A stretch of DNA of 64,000 bases from Archilochus colubris (Eukaryota; Chordata; Aves; Apodiformes; Trochilidae), in contig CM041083.1 in NCBI GenBank assembly GCA_023079485.1, positions 177,772,480 to 177,836,479 on the forward strand, written 5' to 3'. Under the pieces are notes generated by a model that searched no databases, was not told where the DNA came from, and worked only from the letters and a program-made list of their open reading frames with translations. Below are positions 45,337-59,423 of the stretch, piece after piece. Position 1 is the first letter of the stretch, and each line of letters opens with the position of its first letter. The position numbers and the translations under genes were made by a program.

Positions 45337-48300
45337 AGTCATTCATCAAAATAAATGCCCCCCATTTTCATGAATATCTGTCTTCCACACACACAACTGT
45401 AATTGTACGTACATAAACATGACACAAACATTTTCATACCCCAGGAAAAACAGGGGCTCTTTTTTCCTGTTTTAACTGAGAAGGACAAATAGTATTACAT
45501 CAAGGTTGGTAGCAAGGTCTACTCTGTAAAACCATGCTGATGAATCAGTACAAAGGCATTACTGGCTACAGGGGAAGCAAAAATATAGCAAGCTGACATT
45601 TAAGAGGGAACTGTCTACTATAATCTTTGTAATTAAACTGCTGATGTGCAAACCTACAACAGAAAAAGTGATCACAATCATCAGTGCTAAACAAAGACTG
45701 AGAATCAGAACAAACACGTCAATACCTGCAGGCAGGGAGTACATGAGAAATGATTGCTACTGCCAGTAATCAGTGCTTGGAAATGCTGAAGTTGTCAAAA
45801 GAGCTCTGCTTTTGGTGACTGCACTTGCTTATCTATATGTTCAGAGCACTCCTGAGTAACTCCTTTCCACACTCCACATGCAGGCAGCAGTCCAGCAGAA
45901 CAGGCTTTTAAAAAGATAAATTAGTACAGATGTCAGCTAAAATAGCTGAATACCAAAGAAGGAGTCTCGACCGTGTTTATAAGAGGGTTTGAGCTCTGCC
46001 CAGAGTCTTTGTGTCTCTGGGAAGATTGGACAGAATATCCACATTGCTGGAAAGTACCCACCGTCAGCAGCCATCTGCGTCCAAAGGGCATGGAGTTATT
46101 TATCCTTCTTGCTTGCATCATGGTATTAGGGATAATATATGAATTCAAGGTCAAAGTGGTTTGCCCTTTGACACTGCTACTAGACCTGTTCTTTTGCTCC
46201 TTTTCTAGAAACACTCTTCTTTACCAGTGTGGAATATGAGCATCTCTTCATGTTTTTAATTCATGTTTGAACTCTTACTATGTCTAAACCTTTTCACAGT
46301 TTATAACATCATCCCTCTAGAGAGAGCCCTGGGAAAACACTCAAGAAATAATATAGGCTTTAGATTCACTTTTCAAAAGCAGAAGCATACATCTCCCTCA
46401 CCCATCCTGGAAATGTGAAGAGCTGATTTCACAGATGTGTGAGTAAAACCAGTTGTACTGACCCTGTGTAACCCCTGCCAGAGCTGTCTCTTTAAGAAGA
46501 TGCCTTCCATGGTTTATTTAGAATAAGGGATTCAGTGAATCCCCATGAAATAATCTAAAAATTTCTTGTAGTGGCCCCAGGTTTCTCTTAGTCAGAGCAC
46601 AAGGGAATAGGAGTGCTTTGCACTTAAAATTTTTCCTTCCTTTCCCAGCAAGGATTTTCAAACCCTTCAACTTGAAGAGGTGGAAAGGACAGAAGTGATC
46701 ATCTTCTTCAGCCAGTTCTATACACGGTGTAATATAGGTCACATCCTCACCAGCCTCACACCTGGCACACTGGAACTTCATCATTAAAAACACTTTGTGG
46801 GATAAAACACCACATCCATAGATTGTGTCAAAAAGAAAAATAAAACAAAATCAACAAGAAAAAGTTCTGGTCTTTGCTAAGAAGCAAACAAGAAAGCCTA
46901 AAAGAACTCTGAACTATGGTCTGTAGACAGATTAACTCTCTTCAGTCAGTCTGGCAATGAGAGCTAATATCACAAAAAAAAAAACCAAAAAACCCCTGAC
47001 TTATTAAAGAGGGATGTGGAGGTAAAGCAAAGCCTGCCAAAACTCCTAGAAACTAAAATTCCCAATAAATTTAGCCAGGTTTTCCTATAATTAGAGATAC
47101 CTGAAGAGGACAGAAAAAATTTCCAATGTAGCATGGTTCTGGCAAAGTAGCCTTTCCATTTAGTTTGAAGTACTTAAGGATAGTTTGCCTGTAGTGTTAT
47201 TCATTTCTTTATTCTTGCAGCTGAGGGTTTAGTCCTGAAAGTTAACCCTCACTTACATTTAGAGCACAAAACAGAAAGATCAGTGAGTCACCCAGAAAAG
47301 GATAGTGAGGATGGGGAGAGAGAAAAGGAAGTGGTTTTAAGCTATGACTACGTTAATAAACTAACCTCACTGCTATGAAAAAGTGATAAAACCTTGAGCT
47401 GGTCCCAGAGGGCAAAGCTACACGCAGGTTTCACATTCTTCAAACATCAGAGGTGGTGATTATGGCTCTGAAGTTTGTCATGGATTCATCCCTGCCAGAT
47501 TCCCACTTATTCTTCATTTACTTCTTGTCATTCCCTTTGCTGCTTGGCAAGGAACATCTCTAAGATCTTTTTAAGACCAGTTGTGACCACGTACACCAAA
47601 ATCTTTCATCTTAAAGCACACAATCAGCCAGCATGGTGGTGCACGAATGCACCACACCTTGGGCTGCATCTCAGCCCAGTCTGAAAAGTGATCAAATCTG
47701 CTCTCAGCCACCTCTAGAACTGAATTTGCTCTGTCATTCCTCATGGGAGACAAAGAGGCTGACCAGGATGTGCTGCATAGGTGACATGAAAATAAGAGTT
47801 GTAAACTGAAGTGTCCTTCACTGCAGTATCTCCAGCTAATTTAGATCAGGTTGGAGTGAGTGACAGAGGAAACCTACTAGTATTTTTTCTCCTGACAGTC
47901 AAGGGTTCTAAAAATTGCATGCTTCTAATCCCTCATTTAGTTGGCATTTTAAATTCTCAGACTGTGTAGCTTGCACTCAAGGAGAAAGTGACAAGAGTTA
48001 TAATCCCTGTGGCAAGAGCTGTCACCAAATACCTGCTTGGTGATAAATCCAGAAGGCTTTTTCAGCTAGCTTTTTTCATGCTTAAACTTCAGGGGTGCTG
48101 CTCAAAATAAGGAAAAAATTAAAGAAAAATTACAATCTAAAATTCATGGCATAGACCTGTTTATATCAACTGATACATGTGCTCAGTCTTTGAAAGACCC
48201 TTCACATCACAGACTAGAAAATGCAGGGGTTGGCAAGCCATATATTTTCCTAAATGTTTTTTCTCTCTTTCTCCCAGGAAATGCATTTTGCAGCACTGCA

Positions 48301-48792
48301 ATTTGCTTAGAAATCAGTCTTCCCCTGTAATGGACACAAGGATAAAGCTCCTCATGAACATGCTCAGCACATTAAAATGAAGCAAATAACCCAGGTATCA
48401 CATTTAATAACACCCAAATTATATTAAGTTCAATATTCAGCAGAACCAACTTGCACTAACAACAGGCAGGTTAATTGCAAATTATTAAATTCTGCAAATG
48501 AACACGCACAAATAAAAAGCAAAGATAACCTCACCAAACACATTTTAGCTTGTTAAGCTGATAAGCAGTATGTGCTTGACATTTTTTCATATTGCATTGC
48601 AATTGTCACACATTTAGTAAAAGTTATGAGGCTATAAACTACATGACACTTACACATCCTCATCACACCAAGACAAAGTGGAGCCTAAACCCAAGCTGAC
48701 AAGAAGGAGAAGCAGTTACCAGACTTTGAGTCAGAAACCACTCTTCAGTTCAGGGAAAAATTAGTACAGAGCTTGTGTGGTTTTCAGGTGTA

Positions 48793-48892
48793 ATCACAGA
48801 AAGGTTGAGGTTGGAAGAGACCTCTGGAGGTTATCCAGCCCAGCCATCCTGCTCAAGAAGGGCCACCTAGAGCCAGTTGCCCAGGATCAAAT
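48793..48892 (-). mobile_element. CR1 LINE, short old 3' fragment
   Basis: ATCACAGAAAGGTTGAGG, TTGGAAGAGACCTCTGGAGG, TTATCCAGCCCAGCC and GAAGGGCCACCTAGAGC are CR1 3' UTR words on the minus strand. Only ~100 bp remain. Confidence 0.87.
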
Positions 48893-50635
48893 GTGAACTC
48901 ATGCGTGCTTCAGTGGAGATTAAAAACATTGTATTCCCAAACATATATATTTTTATATATATATGTGTGTGTGTGTGTATATATATATTTCCCAAACATA
49001 TTTACTTACTGCAGTATTTACTAATAGAGGTCAAGTGGTAACAGGGTCAGCTTTCTCAGGCTGTGCTGTCATTGTCTTTGAATTTGCTTGTGCTGTCTGT
49101 GGAGCAGAAAGGATTCATCAGCTCTATGGGCTGATGTTCTCCCTCATTGCTTAACATGACAACAGTGACTTCTTTTCCTTAATGAAAGGATCTTATCATC
49201 AAGCACAGAACCATGAAGTTTTCACATGCACTGCTATCCCACCCTCATCTCACCCAGTTTTGTTATTGACAGCTTGAGCTGGAAACTCCAAGCTCAGAGT
49301 TTCTCAAGGTCAAGAAGGATTTTGCAGGCATTCTGAAAGAACTGGATAACAAATAAATTCAAGCCTTTATACTTCACATACAGCAGCCTGAAATAAATAA
49401 GATTTTGCCAGCAGATGCATTATCCCTCTAGAAACCAATGGCATGATTTGTATTTATAAGACACCTTATGCCACAGTCTTTAAGGTCTCCATAGAGTAAA
49501 ACACAAGCATAACACTAATAGTGCTTGGGAACAATTTCAGTCTACCCTGTGGAGAGTTTTTCTTTTCTCTAATTATCCAGTTATCCCAGTTTATTTTTAT
49601 TTAGCTGTATGCCTATTAAAAATAGACATTTTCTTTTCTGTCATTTCACAAGGTCATAGGTAAGTCTGGGAATCTGCTAATGTTGACTGCTGTGAACAGG
49701 GTAGACACAACTCCTTTTGAAACCAAGTTTCAAAGCATCTTTCCTTGAAGCTTCTAGACTCCTGAGGAATGGATTATGGAAGGAAAACAAGAGTTTCTAG
49801 TGAAAGGTGTTGGGTGAAATGCTTACTGCTGCTATGGTCAGTGAATAATGAGAGTGGCAGCAAGGAAAAATGTGTACTGTTAGTAAGACAGTGTCTGAGC
49901 ATTCCCCAGCAGGGTTCTGCTAACACAACAACATTACAGATGGCAAGAGAATCTGAACATAGGAGGCTCTGTGGGAAATATATACATACATACACACATA
50001 TAAATGCCTAAAATATGTTCTATCATTATGTGATTATTGCATTATTGGATTATGCTATATACATTAACACAGTTCCTGAACCACTACATTGAAATCAGAA
50101 ATGTTCTCGGAGAGTTATTTCCATTCCTAAATGCAGAATGCACACCAAGAAAATGCATGGAACAATAGCATCAACTAGAGGAGTGGGCTAGACCAATGCA
50201 ACTTGCTTTTATCAGATAACTATCAAAGAACCAAATTTAATGGTGCTCAGGAAGAAATTTCCTGTCCTTGCCTTGAAATGGGCCTTTCCCCTGATGAAAA
50301 ACTATTTTGAATATTGACTGAGTCCTCTCTGAAATCCAAAGAAAGATCTGGGGGGTCTTTCCACTGAATTGATCACTATTTTTGGAGTAAAGAACACTAA
50401 GGGATGCGTGGTTTGCTAGTCTATACTCAGAGGTTTAGAAGGCAACAGTAGTTTCCCATAGTTGATAATTTTGTACATTCATTTTGGTAACATAACCAGG
50501 AAGAGAGCCCTCTTCACACATCAGAGAACAATGAAGTTCTTCAGGAGCCCTTTTCACTACACTGAGTAAGTAAAATGACCACCAAAAAGATGAGCTGAAA
50601 CTAATCTGAGCCCGACTGTGTCTGAGACAGTCACC
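48893..50635. other. Unique sequence, no gene seen
   Basis: Apart from the AT/GT microsatellite at 48941-48990, no repeat or exon is recognised. Confidence 0.5.
48941..48990 (+). repeat. (AT)n(GT)n(AT)n compound microsatellite
   Basis: Alternating purine-pyrimidine tract: AT-rich, then (TG)7, then (TA)n. TTCCCAAACATAT occurs on both sides (from 48934 and from 48989), a short direct repeat bracketing the tract. Confidence 0.93.
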
Positions 50636-51174
50636 CTATGCTCCCTTATAAATCACACCTCGAGTACTGTGTCCAGTTCTGGGCCCCTCAGTTTAGGAAG
50701 GATATCGAGGTCCTGGAGCGGGTCCAAAGGAGGGCAACCAGGCTGGTGAAGGGACTCAAGCACAGACCCTATGAGGAGAGGCTGAGGGAGCTGGGGCTGT
50801 TCAGCCTGGAGAAGAGGAGGCTCAGAGGAGACCTCATCACTCTCTACAACTCCCTGAAAGGAGGTTGGAGCCAGGGCGGGGTTGGTCTCTTTTCCCAGAC
50901 AACTCTCAGCAAGACAAGAGGACACGATCTTAAGTTGTGCCGGGGCAGGTTTAGGTTGGATATTAGAAAGAATTTCTTTACGGAGAGGGTGATCAAACAT
51001 TGGAATGGGCTGCCCAGGGAAGTAGTGGATTCTCCGTCCCTGGAGATATTTAAAAAGAGACTGGATGTGGCACTCAGTGCCATGGTCTGGTAACTGCAGC
51101 GGTGGTTCAAGGGTTGGACTTGATGATCTCTGAGGTCCCTTCCAACCCAGCCAATTCTATGATTCTATGATTCT
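50636..51174 (+). mobile_element. CR1 LINE, young subfamily, ~540 bp 3' fragment
   Basis: Plus-strand copy holding the C-terminal ORF2 domain and 3' UTR, with a clean GATTCTATGATTCTA end. The ORF2 part is still open for about 145 codons, from [19 protein letters not shown] to the natural stop after [10 protein letters not shown] at 51093. It is closely similar to 24808 and 59967 and in opposite orientation to both. 5'-truncated; no functional product. Confidence 0.96.
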
Positions 51175-51654
51175 AAGAAATCAATTCAGAGGAACAAGGA
51201 ACTTTCAGAGAAACTGATCTGATGAATGCATCTGCCTGAGGATGACATCCATTGTACCCAGCTGTCTGGAGGATGCTTACTTCTGTCTTTTGACTGTGAA
51301 GTAACTGGCTCAGGTCTATTGCAAGAAGTGTTGGTTAGCAGACAGTGCAGTGACTATTAATGATGGACAGCATTGCTTACAGTTTGTCATACCCTGCAGA
51401 TTACCAATGGACCTTAGCATTACAAAAAAACCCACAGCTGGGCAGGACAGAAGAAATCAGCTTCTCTCCAAGTGGAAAGGGAAGTGTCTCCCAAACACCC
51501 AAGGTACTGGTCTCTGACAATGCTAACCGATTTGCAGGAAGGTTAAATGGGACTCTTCCTCTGATAACACAGCAGTGGAGGACAAATCTCAGAGCTTTTC
51601 CTGACAAGTTGAAGATACATTTGAAAAAAATAAAAGAAAAAAAGATGCTCCTCT
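51175..51654. other. Unique spacer
   Basis: About 480 bp between CR1 copies. No repeat or exon is recognised with confidence. Confidence 0.45.
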
Positions 51655-52165
51655 CAAGAGGCAAATGCAAGTTACTGCACCCAGTCAGGAACGATTATTA
51701 AAATATCAAATGGGAAAACATTAGTTAAGTATCCACTATGCTGGAATGATCTCAAGATTACCTCAGAGCAAGAGATGAACTTGAAACAAGTATGTCCTTT
51801 TTATTAGGAAAAACACCACCATACTCAAATACAAAATCAGAACTGTAGCTTGGATCCAGAAGGTCATGGGCACTGTGATTCAGAAGGAGGTGAACAGGCA
51901 GAGCAACAGGAATGATCAAGGTGGTATGAGGAAAACCTGAAAGAGCTGGGATTGTTTTCCCTAAAGAGAAGGCTGAGGGGATCACAATAAATCTTTTGAG
52001 AATGTATGAGGATGCAGCTAAAAGAAAGTGGACAATCTTTTCTTGTAAAAACCCATCTGTGTTGGGCTGGACAATAAAAAATGGGCTGAACTTGCAGAAC
52101 AGGAGATCCAGAGAACAGCTGAGGAAAAACTTTATATCAGTAAGCACAGAGCAAGACTAAAATAT
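51655..52165 (+). mobile_element. Old CR1 LINE fragment
   Basis: GCAAATGCAAGTTACTGCACCC, then GGAAAACCTGAAAGAGCTGG, GATTGTTTTCCCTAAAGAGAAGG and CTGAGGAAAAACTTTATATCAG follow CR1 ORF2 C-terminal order on the plus strand. Heavily diverged and with a large internal gap; edges are approximate. Confidence 0.6.
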
Positions 52166-52699
52166 AGGGAAGACCTGAGCACCAGAGATCTTTATGAGCA
52201 TGTCAGACCCAGATATGGTTCAGACATAGGAAAAGGCTAGAAGAAATAACTTGCCTCACAAGTCCTTTTCAGATTTTCACAATGCCAGAGCCTGTGGTCC
52301 CTATCATAGATAATCAATATTAAGTGACAGTCTTCTGGGCATTTGTTAGAAAACCAGCACAGAAAGGCACAACTTCTCCCAAGGACAGAGATCACTATAG
52401 GGTGCTCATGGTATGAAAATATCACTATTAGACCCTTGTGACAGCACTACCAGCATTGCACCTTCTGCCCCAGGTCTTCTATATCACCTCTATGAGTGTG
52501 CTACACCCTAAGCTGCTTCACTGGCAGAGATTAGCTCAGTTCATTACTTATTTTGCTGCTGGTGAGGCTTTTTCATTGGCTTTTTACTGGAGTAGAAGGA
52601 TTCAGACCAATAATAGTCACAGACCCAAAGGATGCAGCAGCAAATCCCACCGTTCTGAAATGATCAGTTCAGAAATAGCTTGGGAAAAGAAAAAGAAAA
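52166..52699. other. Unique spacer
   Basis: About 530 bp, no repeat or exon recognised. Confidence 0.45.
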
Positions 52700-53905
52700 A
52701 TTGGCTTTACCAAGGGCAAGTCTTACCTGACCAACCTAGTGGTAGTCTGTGATGGAGTGACTACATCATTGGACAAGGGAATGTAGCTGCAATGGAGCTA
52801 CAGATGTCATCTACCTGGATTTCTGCAAGGTCTTGACACAATATCCTTCTCTCTATATTGGACATACAGGATTTGATGGATGGACTATTTGATGGAAAAG
52901 GGTTTGGCTGGGTGGTTGCATTCAAAGACTAATGGTCAATGGTTTGGTATTCAGATGGAGATCAGGGATGATGGTGTCCCTCAGGAATCTGTATTGGGAA
53001 CATCACTATGTAATAGCTTCATCAATGACACAGTGGGATCAAGTGCACCCTTAGCAAGTTTGCAGATGACTCCAAGCTGAGTGGTGCAGTTGACACACTT
53101 GAGCAACACGATGACATCCATAGGGATCTGGACAAGGTTGAGAAGTAGGCCCATGTGATCATCATGAGGTTTGACAAGGCCAAGTGAGAGATCCAGCACC
53201 TGAGTCAGGGCAACCTCAATATAAGCTGAGAGTTGAAGGGAATGAAAGCAGTCCTGAGGAGAAGGACTTGGGGATAGTGGTGGATGAAAAGTGGGACGTG
53301 AGCCAGCAATGTACACTTGCAGCCCAGAAGGCTGACAATATCCTGGGCTGCATAAAAAGAAGCATGACCATCAGGGCAGGGTGGGTGATTCTGCCCCTCT
53401 ACTCTGCTCTGGTGAGACCCCACAAGAAGTACTCTGTTCACAGGATAGGAATGTCTCGAATGGGGGCTGAAGCCTCTCTCCTATGAGGAAAGTCTGAGAG
53501 AGCTGGAGTTATTCAGCCAGCAGAAGGGAAGGCTCTGAGGAGACCTTATGGCAGCTTTTAAAGACCTGAAGTCAGCCTACAAGAAAGATAGGGACAACCT
53601 TATTAGCAGGGCCTATTATGAAAGGACAAGGGGTAATGGTTTTAGACTAAAACAGTCTAATAATATCTAGTCTGATAGACTGAGACTACATAGCAGGAAG
53701 AAATTTTTTACAATTATGGTGGTGAAACACTGGAACCAGTTGCCCAGAGAGGTGGAAGATACCTCATATCTGGAACCATTCCAGGTCAGATTGGATGGGG
53801 CTCTTTTCAACCTGATCTAGTAGATGTCCCTGATCACTGCAGGTGGGTTAGAACTGGATAACCTTTAAAGATCCTTTCCAACTCAACCCAACCTATGATT
53901 CTATT
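52700..53905 (+). mobile_element. CR1 LINE, older subfamily, ~1.2 kb
   Basis: On the plus strand it starts within reverse transcriptase (ACCAAGGGCAAGTCTTACCTGACCAACC). It continues through GTCATCTACCTGGATTTCTGC and GCAAGTTTGCAGATGACTCC, the FADD region at about 53058 (read FADDS), then the C-terminal domain and the 3' UTR. It ends CCAACTCAACCCAACC and TATGATTCTATT. ORF2 is broken by many stops and indels. A duplicated AGTCTAATA/AGTCTGATAG patch near 53650-53690 is private to this copy. It is the second longest CR1 here. Confidence 0.93.
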
Positions 53906-56900
53906 AAATTGTCCCATTAATCTGTGCAGAGCCACGAGGTCTCATGTTTTGTGGTTTTGTGGTGTGGAATCGTTAGGTGATGATTGTGACTCATTCCTGC
54001 AAGGTGCTTCAGGTCCTTAATTCCCACCAAATACAGAGGATGCTGAGTAGCTCCTGCTATTGGCAGGATGCAGCCTCTAATGAAAGGATTTCCAGTCATG
54101 AGACCTGGGGCTGAATGGAGGCTAAATGGCCAGTCAGTAAGTCTTCAAGAGATACAGTCCTGCTTCAGATTCAGATTCCTCCTGAATTTAAAGAAATGTA
54201 AAACACAGAAATAAAAGTGCTGGAAACTATTGTTTAACTTTTATCTGTAATGCAGTCTGATAAAATTTCCACTATGCTTTTTTTCTTGGAAATATCATGC
54301 AAATTATAGCTATGCATTATATAATGTATGTATATAATGCGTATTATGTATCTATCTAAAGTATATGTGTACATGTGTTTAGGGGGACACACACCTGATA
54401 AGTCTAAAGTTAGGAAAAAAACCTGCTTCACAGTACTGTGAATCTCATAAATATCACAACAACAATAAAAAAGCAAACACAGAATGTGTCTAAACAAAAC
54501 AAGATCTGGCAATCCCAGCATCTGCATAATAAGTGCCTTCAAAATTGAATTAAATTCATGAGAAAAAGAAAATGTTTCCCCCTAAACATCACCACAGCTA
54601 TTGCTGGGAAGGCACTTAGAGCTGCACCAGTTACAGAAATCAAAATCTAAACAAATACTGTGATCTTAGTAAGGTGCATTTAAGAATACATGTATGAACA
54701 AAAGATAGCAAACAACTGCAGAGTCTCCATTGGCCACCTGTGAACTACATATAGTAGTATCTACCTGTAGTAGCTACTACAGATATTGTATAATTTTTTT
54801 CCTTAAAAATAGAAGTTTCCTGCCTGATGCGTGCTGTTCCAGGTTTAGATTCATAATGAGAGTATGGAATTTTGTTCTTTGAAAAAAGCAGGGTGTCTTG
54901 GGCCCTCCGCAGTTGCCTCAGCTGGACTTTTCTTGTGCAGCTACCATGGAAGCTTAGAGGATATGGTCAAAAATTTGAGATGATTTAAAGAAGTCTTGTA
55001 TCTTTTCAGATAAAGAATACCTGCCCTCATCTCTGTAGCTAAGATGATTCCTAACTACACAGATGTGCAGTTTCCACCATAAATGGAAGAGACATTTCTG
55101 AATGGAAAGTATCCCATACCTGTCATGTGCCATTTTCTGGTGTCTTCCTCTGAGGCGCATAGTACCAGATCAGAGCATGGATCTGGACTGTGCTGATCTT
55201 GGTGCCTGTCCAGACTGACAGCTCTCAGGTTCTGGCAGCTCTTAGTCCCCTCCCAGCCTGGTGTAGCTGCTTTCAGCTTTCAGCTATGTTGTGTGGGAAA
55301 GAGTATTTCATTCTGAAAAATTAGCCAGCTTGCCACACTGAATCCGCTCCAATATCAGCACCTCCTCCAGCAAGGTAAGGAAATTATCTGAAGGTAACAC
55401 CTAGTGATGACACAAGATCAGATGCTATAAAATATATTCCTATAAATGTATAATTTTCAAGTGCAGAACCTTCAGGTACAGCTTAACCTTTATCCCTTAT
55501 GTGAAATGTGTGGTGTTAAGACTAAGATTCTTACTTTCCCTGACTGATGCTCTCTCATGTGCCTTGTAAGCTCTTACCCTGCTGCCAGCCAGGAAATCTG
55601 GCAATGGCAAAACCACACAGGCTGCTTAGCCTCATTTCCTCTTGTTGAGGAGAGCAAAGTCTGAGGTATTTTTGTTTTGTTGCCTAGTAAAGCTGGTTGA
55701 GTTTGAGTTCTCTGTTTCAGTTCACTGCTTAACTTCTTGCCTTCCAGTTTTAAAATCATGCTAAGCAGATTTGCTGTAAAGACATGAACAGCTACATACG
55801 TGCTGATAAAGAGTAGACATTTATCCTATGGTAACAGCTGTTCTTCAGATGTTTTGTCCACATGTATGCAAGACTAGAATGGTTTGAAGAAAAGAATCAG
55901 GTAATGCCCACCCCCAAAATACCAGTTGCATATCTGGAGGTCAGGTTGATAGAAGCTGCTTAAACATATGTCCTTCTTTATTGGCCAAAGCCACCTTTCA
56001 ACTTAAACTTCTTTATGAGGACATCTGCTACCACATTGTTATGTTCTGAACTATTTGAATGGATCCTTTACCTCCCATTGCACTGGAAAACTGCTATTTG
56101 TATATACATTTCTAATGCAATAATATGATAAAAATATTATTTTATGTTATATGTTTAATATGTATTAATCAAACTTCATTTCACATTGTTTAACTTCTAA
56201 ATATAAACATAAGAAGTTCATGTTTTATCCATCATTTCAATACATCTTTTTTCTTCAATCAGCTAATGAAAGACTTTATGCATACAAGTGAACTTGTTTA
56301 CCTGAAAGATCAGGCTTAAAAACCATAAGTAGCAGATTTCTGCAACCTGTGAGCCTCTGTTTACACAGGAAATCTAAGCTTTCTGCTGTAGCATTTGAAG
56401 TATGAAAGCCTATAGAAGTGCCACTCTTTGGAGGAGTTTTCAGACACCGAGAGCTATTCTTCAAAAATCAAACACTGCACCTTTTTCTAAGACAAGTGAG
56501 TTGTGATACAGGCTCATAGATTCCACCTAATCTCAACACATCTTATTCCCCATACAAACTTCTCTCTGTGCCTGCTTTGATTTCCTAAAGAGTTGCATCT
56601 TTTTCCCAAAAAGTGATTGAATCATACCAAGTCTCTGGCTTATTATTATCTATTTGCCATAGAAAATTCTTCACCAAACTCATTAAGTCATTACTTTGTG
56701 GTATATGCGACCTGTTACTTCTCATTTTAAGAATGTATCCTAAACATTTTCTATATGGTTTCAAATAAATTTAAATAAATTGTCTTCATCATTACTTCTA
56801 TTTAAATAACCCTTTAAAAATTTTAAATATCATGCTGGAAATCTTTGCTTGACATACACTGAATACCTTCTGTAGTCAAAAGTCATTTCACATCCTTTCA

Positions 56901-59297
56901 TTTATAGGGTTTAGAGAGGCTATGGCTCAGTATTTCTATGCATTCCTGTCAGCATAATAAAATAACTCCTAGTAATTCTGGAGCCCCTTAGCTGATAAGA
57001 AAAGGCAAATGAAGAATTTTGATGCAAAGCTTTCAAGGTCAAATGATGAGCTGCCCACAGGATGTTTTCATGACAGGAGGCAAGCAGCTGGATGGAAGTA
57101 AATATTCATTGTCTTTCTCCAGCTTCATTGTTGTCTTAAAAATAATCATACAATGGATGATTTGCCTTTCAACTATTCAGTAAAAAGGTATGAAAAGCAT
57201 TTTGACATTTAATGGCTTGAGGAATCATTGACCACAAAAGGAAGTATGCATATTTCAGCAAACTCTTTAATTGCTTTCTACATAAAAAAAACAAACACTA
57301 ATCTATTTTGGCAATAACTTTAGCTTCCATTGTATTATTTTAAATGTGAATAAATCTTAGAAAATAATACTATTTAATTTCCTGTCATGCTCAAATGATA
57401 GCTATATGAAGACCTACAGATATCCAGAGCTGGTTTTCTACAGTATACTTTCCTTGCTTCTGCAGCAATCATGATAGTTCAAGCTATAAAATAAAAAATA
57501 ATTTCAAGACTTCCATTCTTAGAAGTAAAATTATTTTTACAATCTGCACTCACAAGCTGTCTTTTATGTAACAGTCCTGCTTTTAATGATTAGTGCAAAA
57601 TCATAATTTCATTTACATGATAAGTTGCTTAGCATCTTCTTGAATGCAAGGGAGAATCTTCCCTTATTAGAGGAACATAACCACTGCAGTTGTTATCCCA
57701 GTAGCAGTCTGCACAAGAATGGGATTCAAAGAAGCAGGGATACAGGAGCAATACTTGGCCACAAAGTTAGATGATGATCACTCTGACAGCTCTGTACCTC
57801 TGCATGTTGAGATGATGGTGTGTCCCACACTGCTGTTGTTTACTTCCTTATGCTATATGTGATGGATATTCCCTAGCTGAAAAAAGCTGGAGTACTCGGA
57901 TAATACCAGCTGTAAGTTTAGGGGATAGGCTTCAGCTCTCCTGTTTTGTGTTTCACAGGCAGGAGTCCATATATCCATCCATAATCAGAGGAATGTGAGG
58001 TGCACTCTCTGTGCATACCCATAAATCATGTTTGAGATAAGCACATGCAATGCTATTTCAAACAAGATCAGGAAGATGAAATAGTCTTAAGCAAACTTAA
58101 GTCAGAACTCCCTCCAGAGGAACTGCTCACACAACTTCCCTCAATCATTCCCAGATCTCCATCTTTTTCTCCATCTCTTCAGTCTTCCCTTCCAGCACCC
58201 TCATGGTGAGCTCCTCCCATTAGGCTCACTTGTGAGTGTCTTCCCCTCAGCTCTCCACCGTGAATGAGTCCTGGTTGGTATGGTAAGGTCCAAAGGAAAA
58301 CTTTTGTCTGTTGAATTCTATCACAGAGCTCAGAGGCTTTACTTCTTCTATAGCATTAGTGCTAGAAGGGTTCCTCCTAACAGCACAGAACAGCTCATAA
58401 CAGTTCATTATCTATTTCAAAGTCCCTAAATTTCCATGAAGATTTCCACAGAGCAGTGGTAAGGGGTCTGCCTGGGAATGATCAAGATCAAGCCAGAATG
58501 AGTTAAAACATTTCTGGACTTATAAACCTTTCTCTGTATCTCCAAACCATCTTGCAATAAAATATGCTCATGTGTGGCAAGTATTTGTTGGTTAAAAGGG
58601 TAAAAGAAAGCACTTCCATAAGTCTTCTTGCTTTGAGTACAATTTCATTAATGCTATTCATAATATGTTTAATAGTTAAACCAGAAATACAAAGCTGTGT
58701 TTGTGATTTCTCCCACTGATGTGCATTTCACTGAAATCTAAGGATAGTTCAAGGAGAAAAAAATTCTGAGATTTTTCTTTAGTCTTTGTTATGTCCCTGG
58801 GTCTCTCTACTCTGAAAACAAGGCTTAATTAATATTGTTTATCAGGGTTCTGCTAAAGTTGTGTTGAGTTTTACTCATACAACAGATGAAGTGGTGACTC
58901 ATAGAAAAAGGGGGAAGTAATTACCCTCAGGGACACTTCAAAAAATAAGGCACAGGCTTAAACTGAGGGATATGTAGTCATTCAGCAACTCTGCACATGT
59001 TCTGCACAGCTCTCACCAAAATTCAGGCAGGAAGAAAGCAACAGTCCCAACTGACATAAAGAGAGGGATCCTTAAAGAGTAAAATAAAGGTCTTGGGGAG
59101 GTTGGTATCTCAGAATCACAGCCACAAGCCAGTGAGGAGATGTAAGGAGATGCTCTGTCACAGGACAGTACAAAGAGCCAACAGTAGGCTCCTGTTTTAG
59201 GACATCAGTGTCTGTAAGGTAATTTTGCCCTTGTCCATTTAGTCCTCTTCAGGTACATGGAGCACATGTTCCAGGAAGTGACTCCTGGCTTTGAAAA
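53906..59297. other. Unique AT-rich sequence, no gene seen
   Basis: More than 5 kb with no repeat or exon I can support. 57000-57250 looks unusually rich in transcription-factor-like words and is raised as a possible conserved element. An 18-bp palindrome at 54765 is listed separately. Confidence 0.5.
54765..54782. repeat. Perfect 18-bp palindrome
   Basis: CTGTAGTAGCTACTACAG is its own reverse complement with no spacer. It sits in a TAGTA-rich patch (54748-54790). Confidence 0.93.
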
Positions 59298-59423
59298 GGA
59301 AGTGTGTGAGTCTGACCTCACTGATTTGCAAGTCTCAAAGGAGCAATTTTAAAATGAATAGCACTGGCTAGGGTGGAGGAGCTGGCTGGCCAGAGCTGAG
59401 CAGGGGGTGACACCTCGGGGTGT

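Larger units (their letters stand above)
42784..48792. other. Mostly unique sequence, no gene seen
   Basis: No exon supported. 43500-43870 is relatively GC-rich with overlapping 96-codon frames, but has no start-site or splice evidence. Two small inverted-repeat structures (43190 and 45277) are listed separately. Confidence 0.5.
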
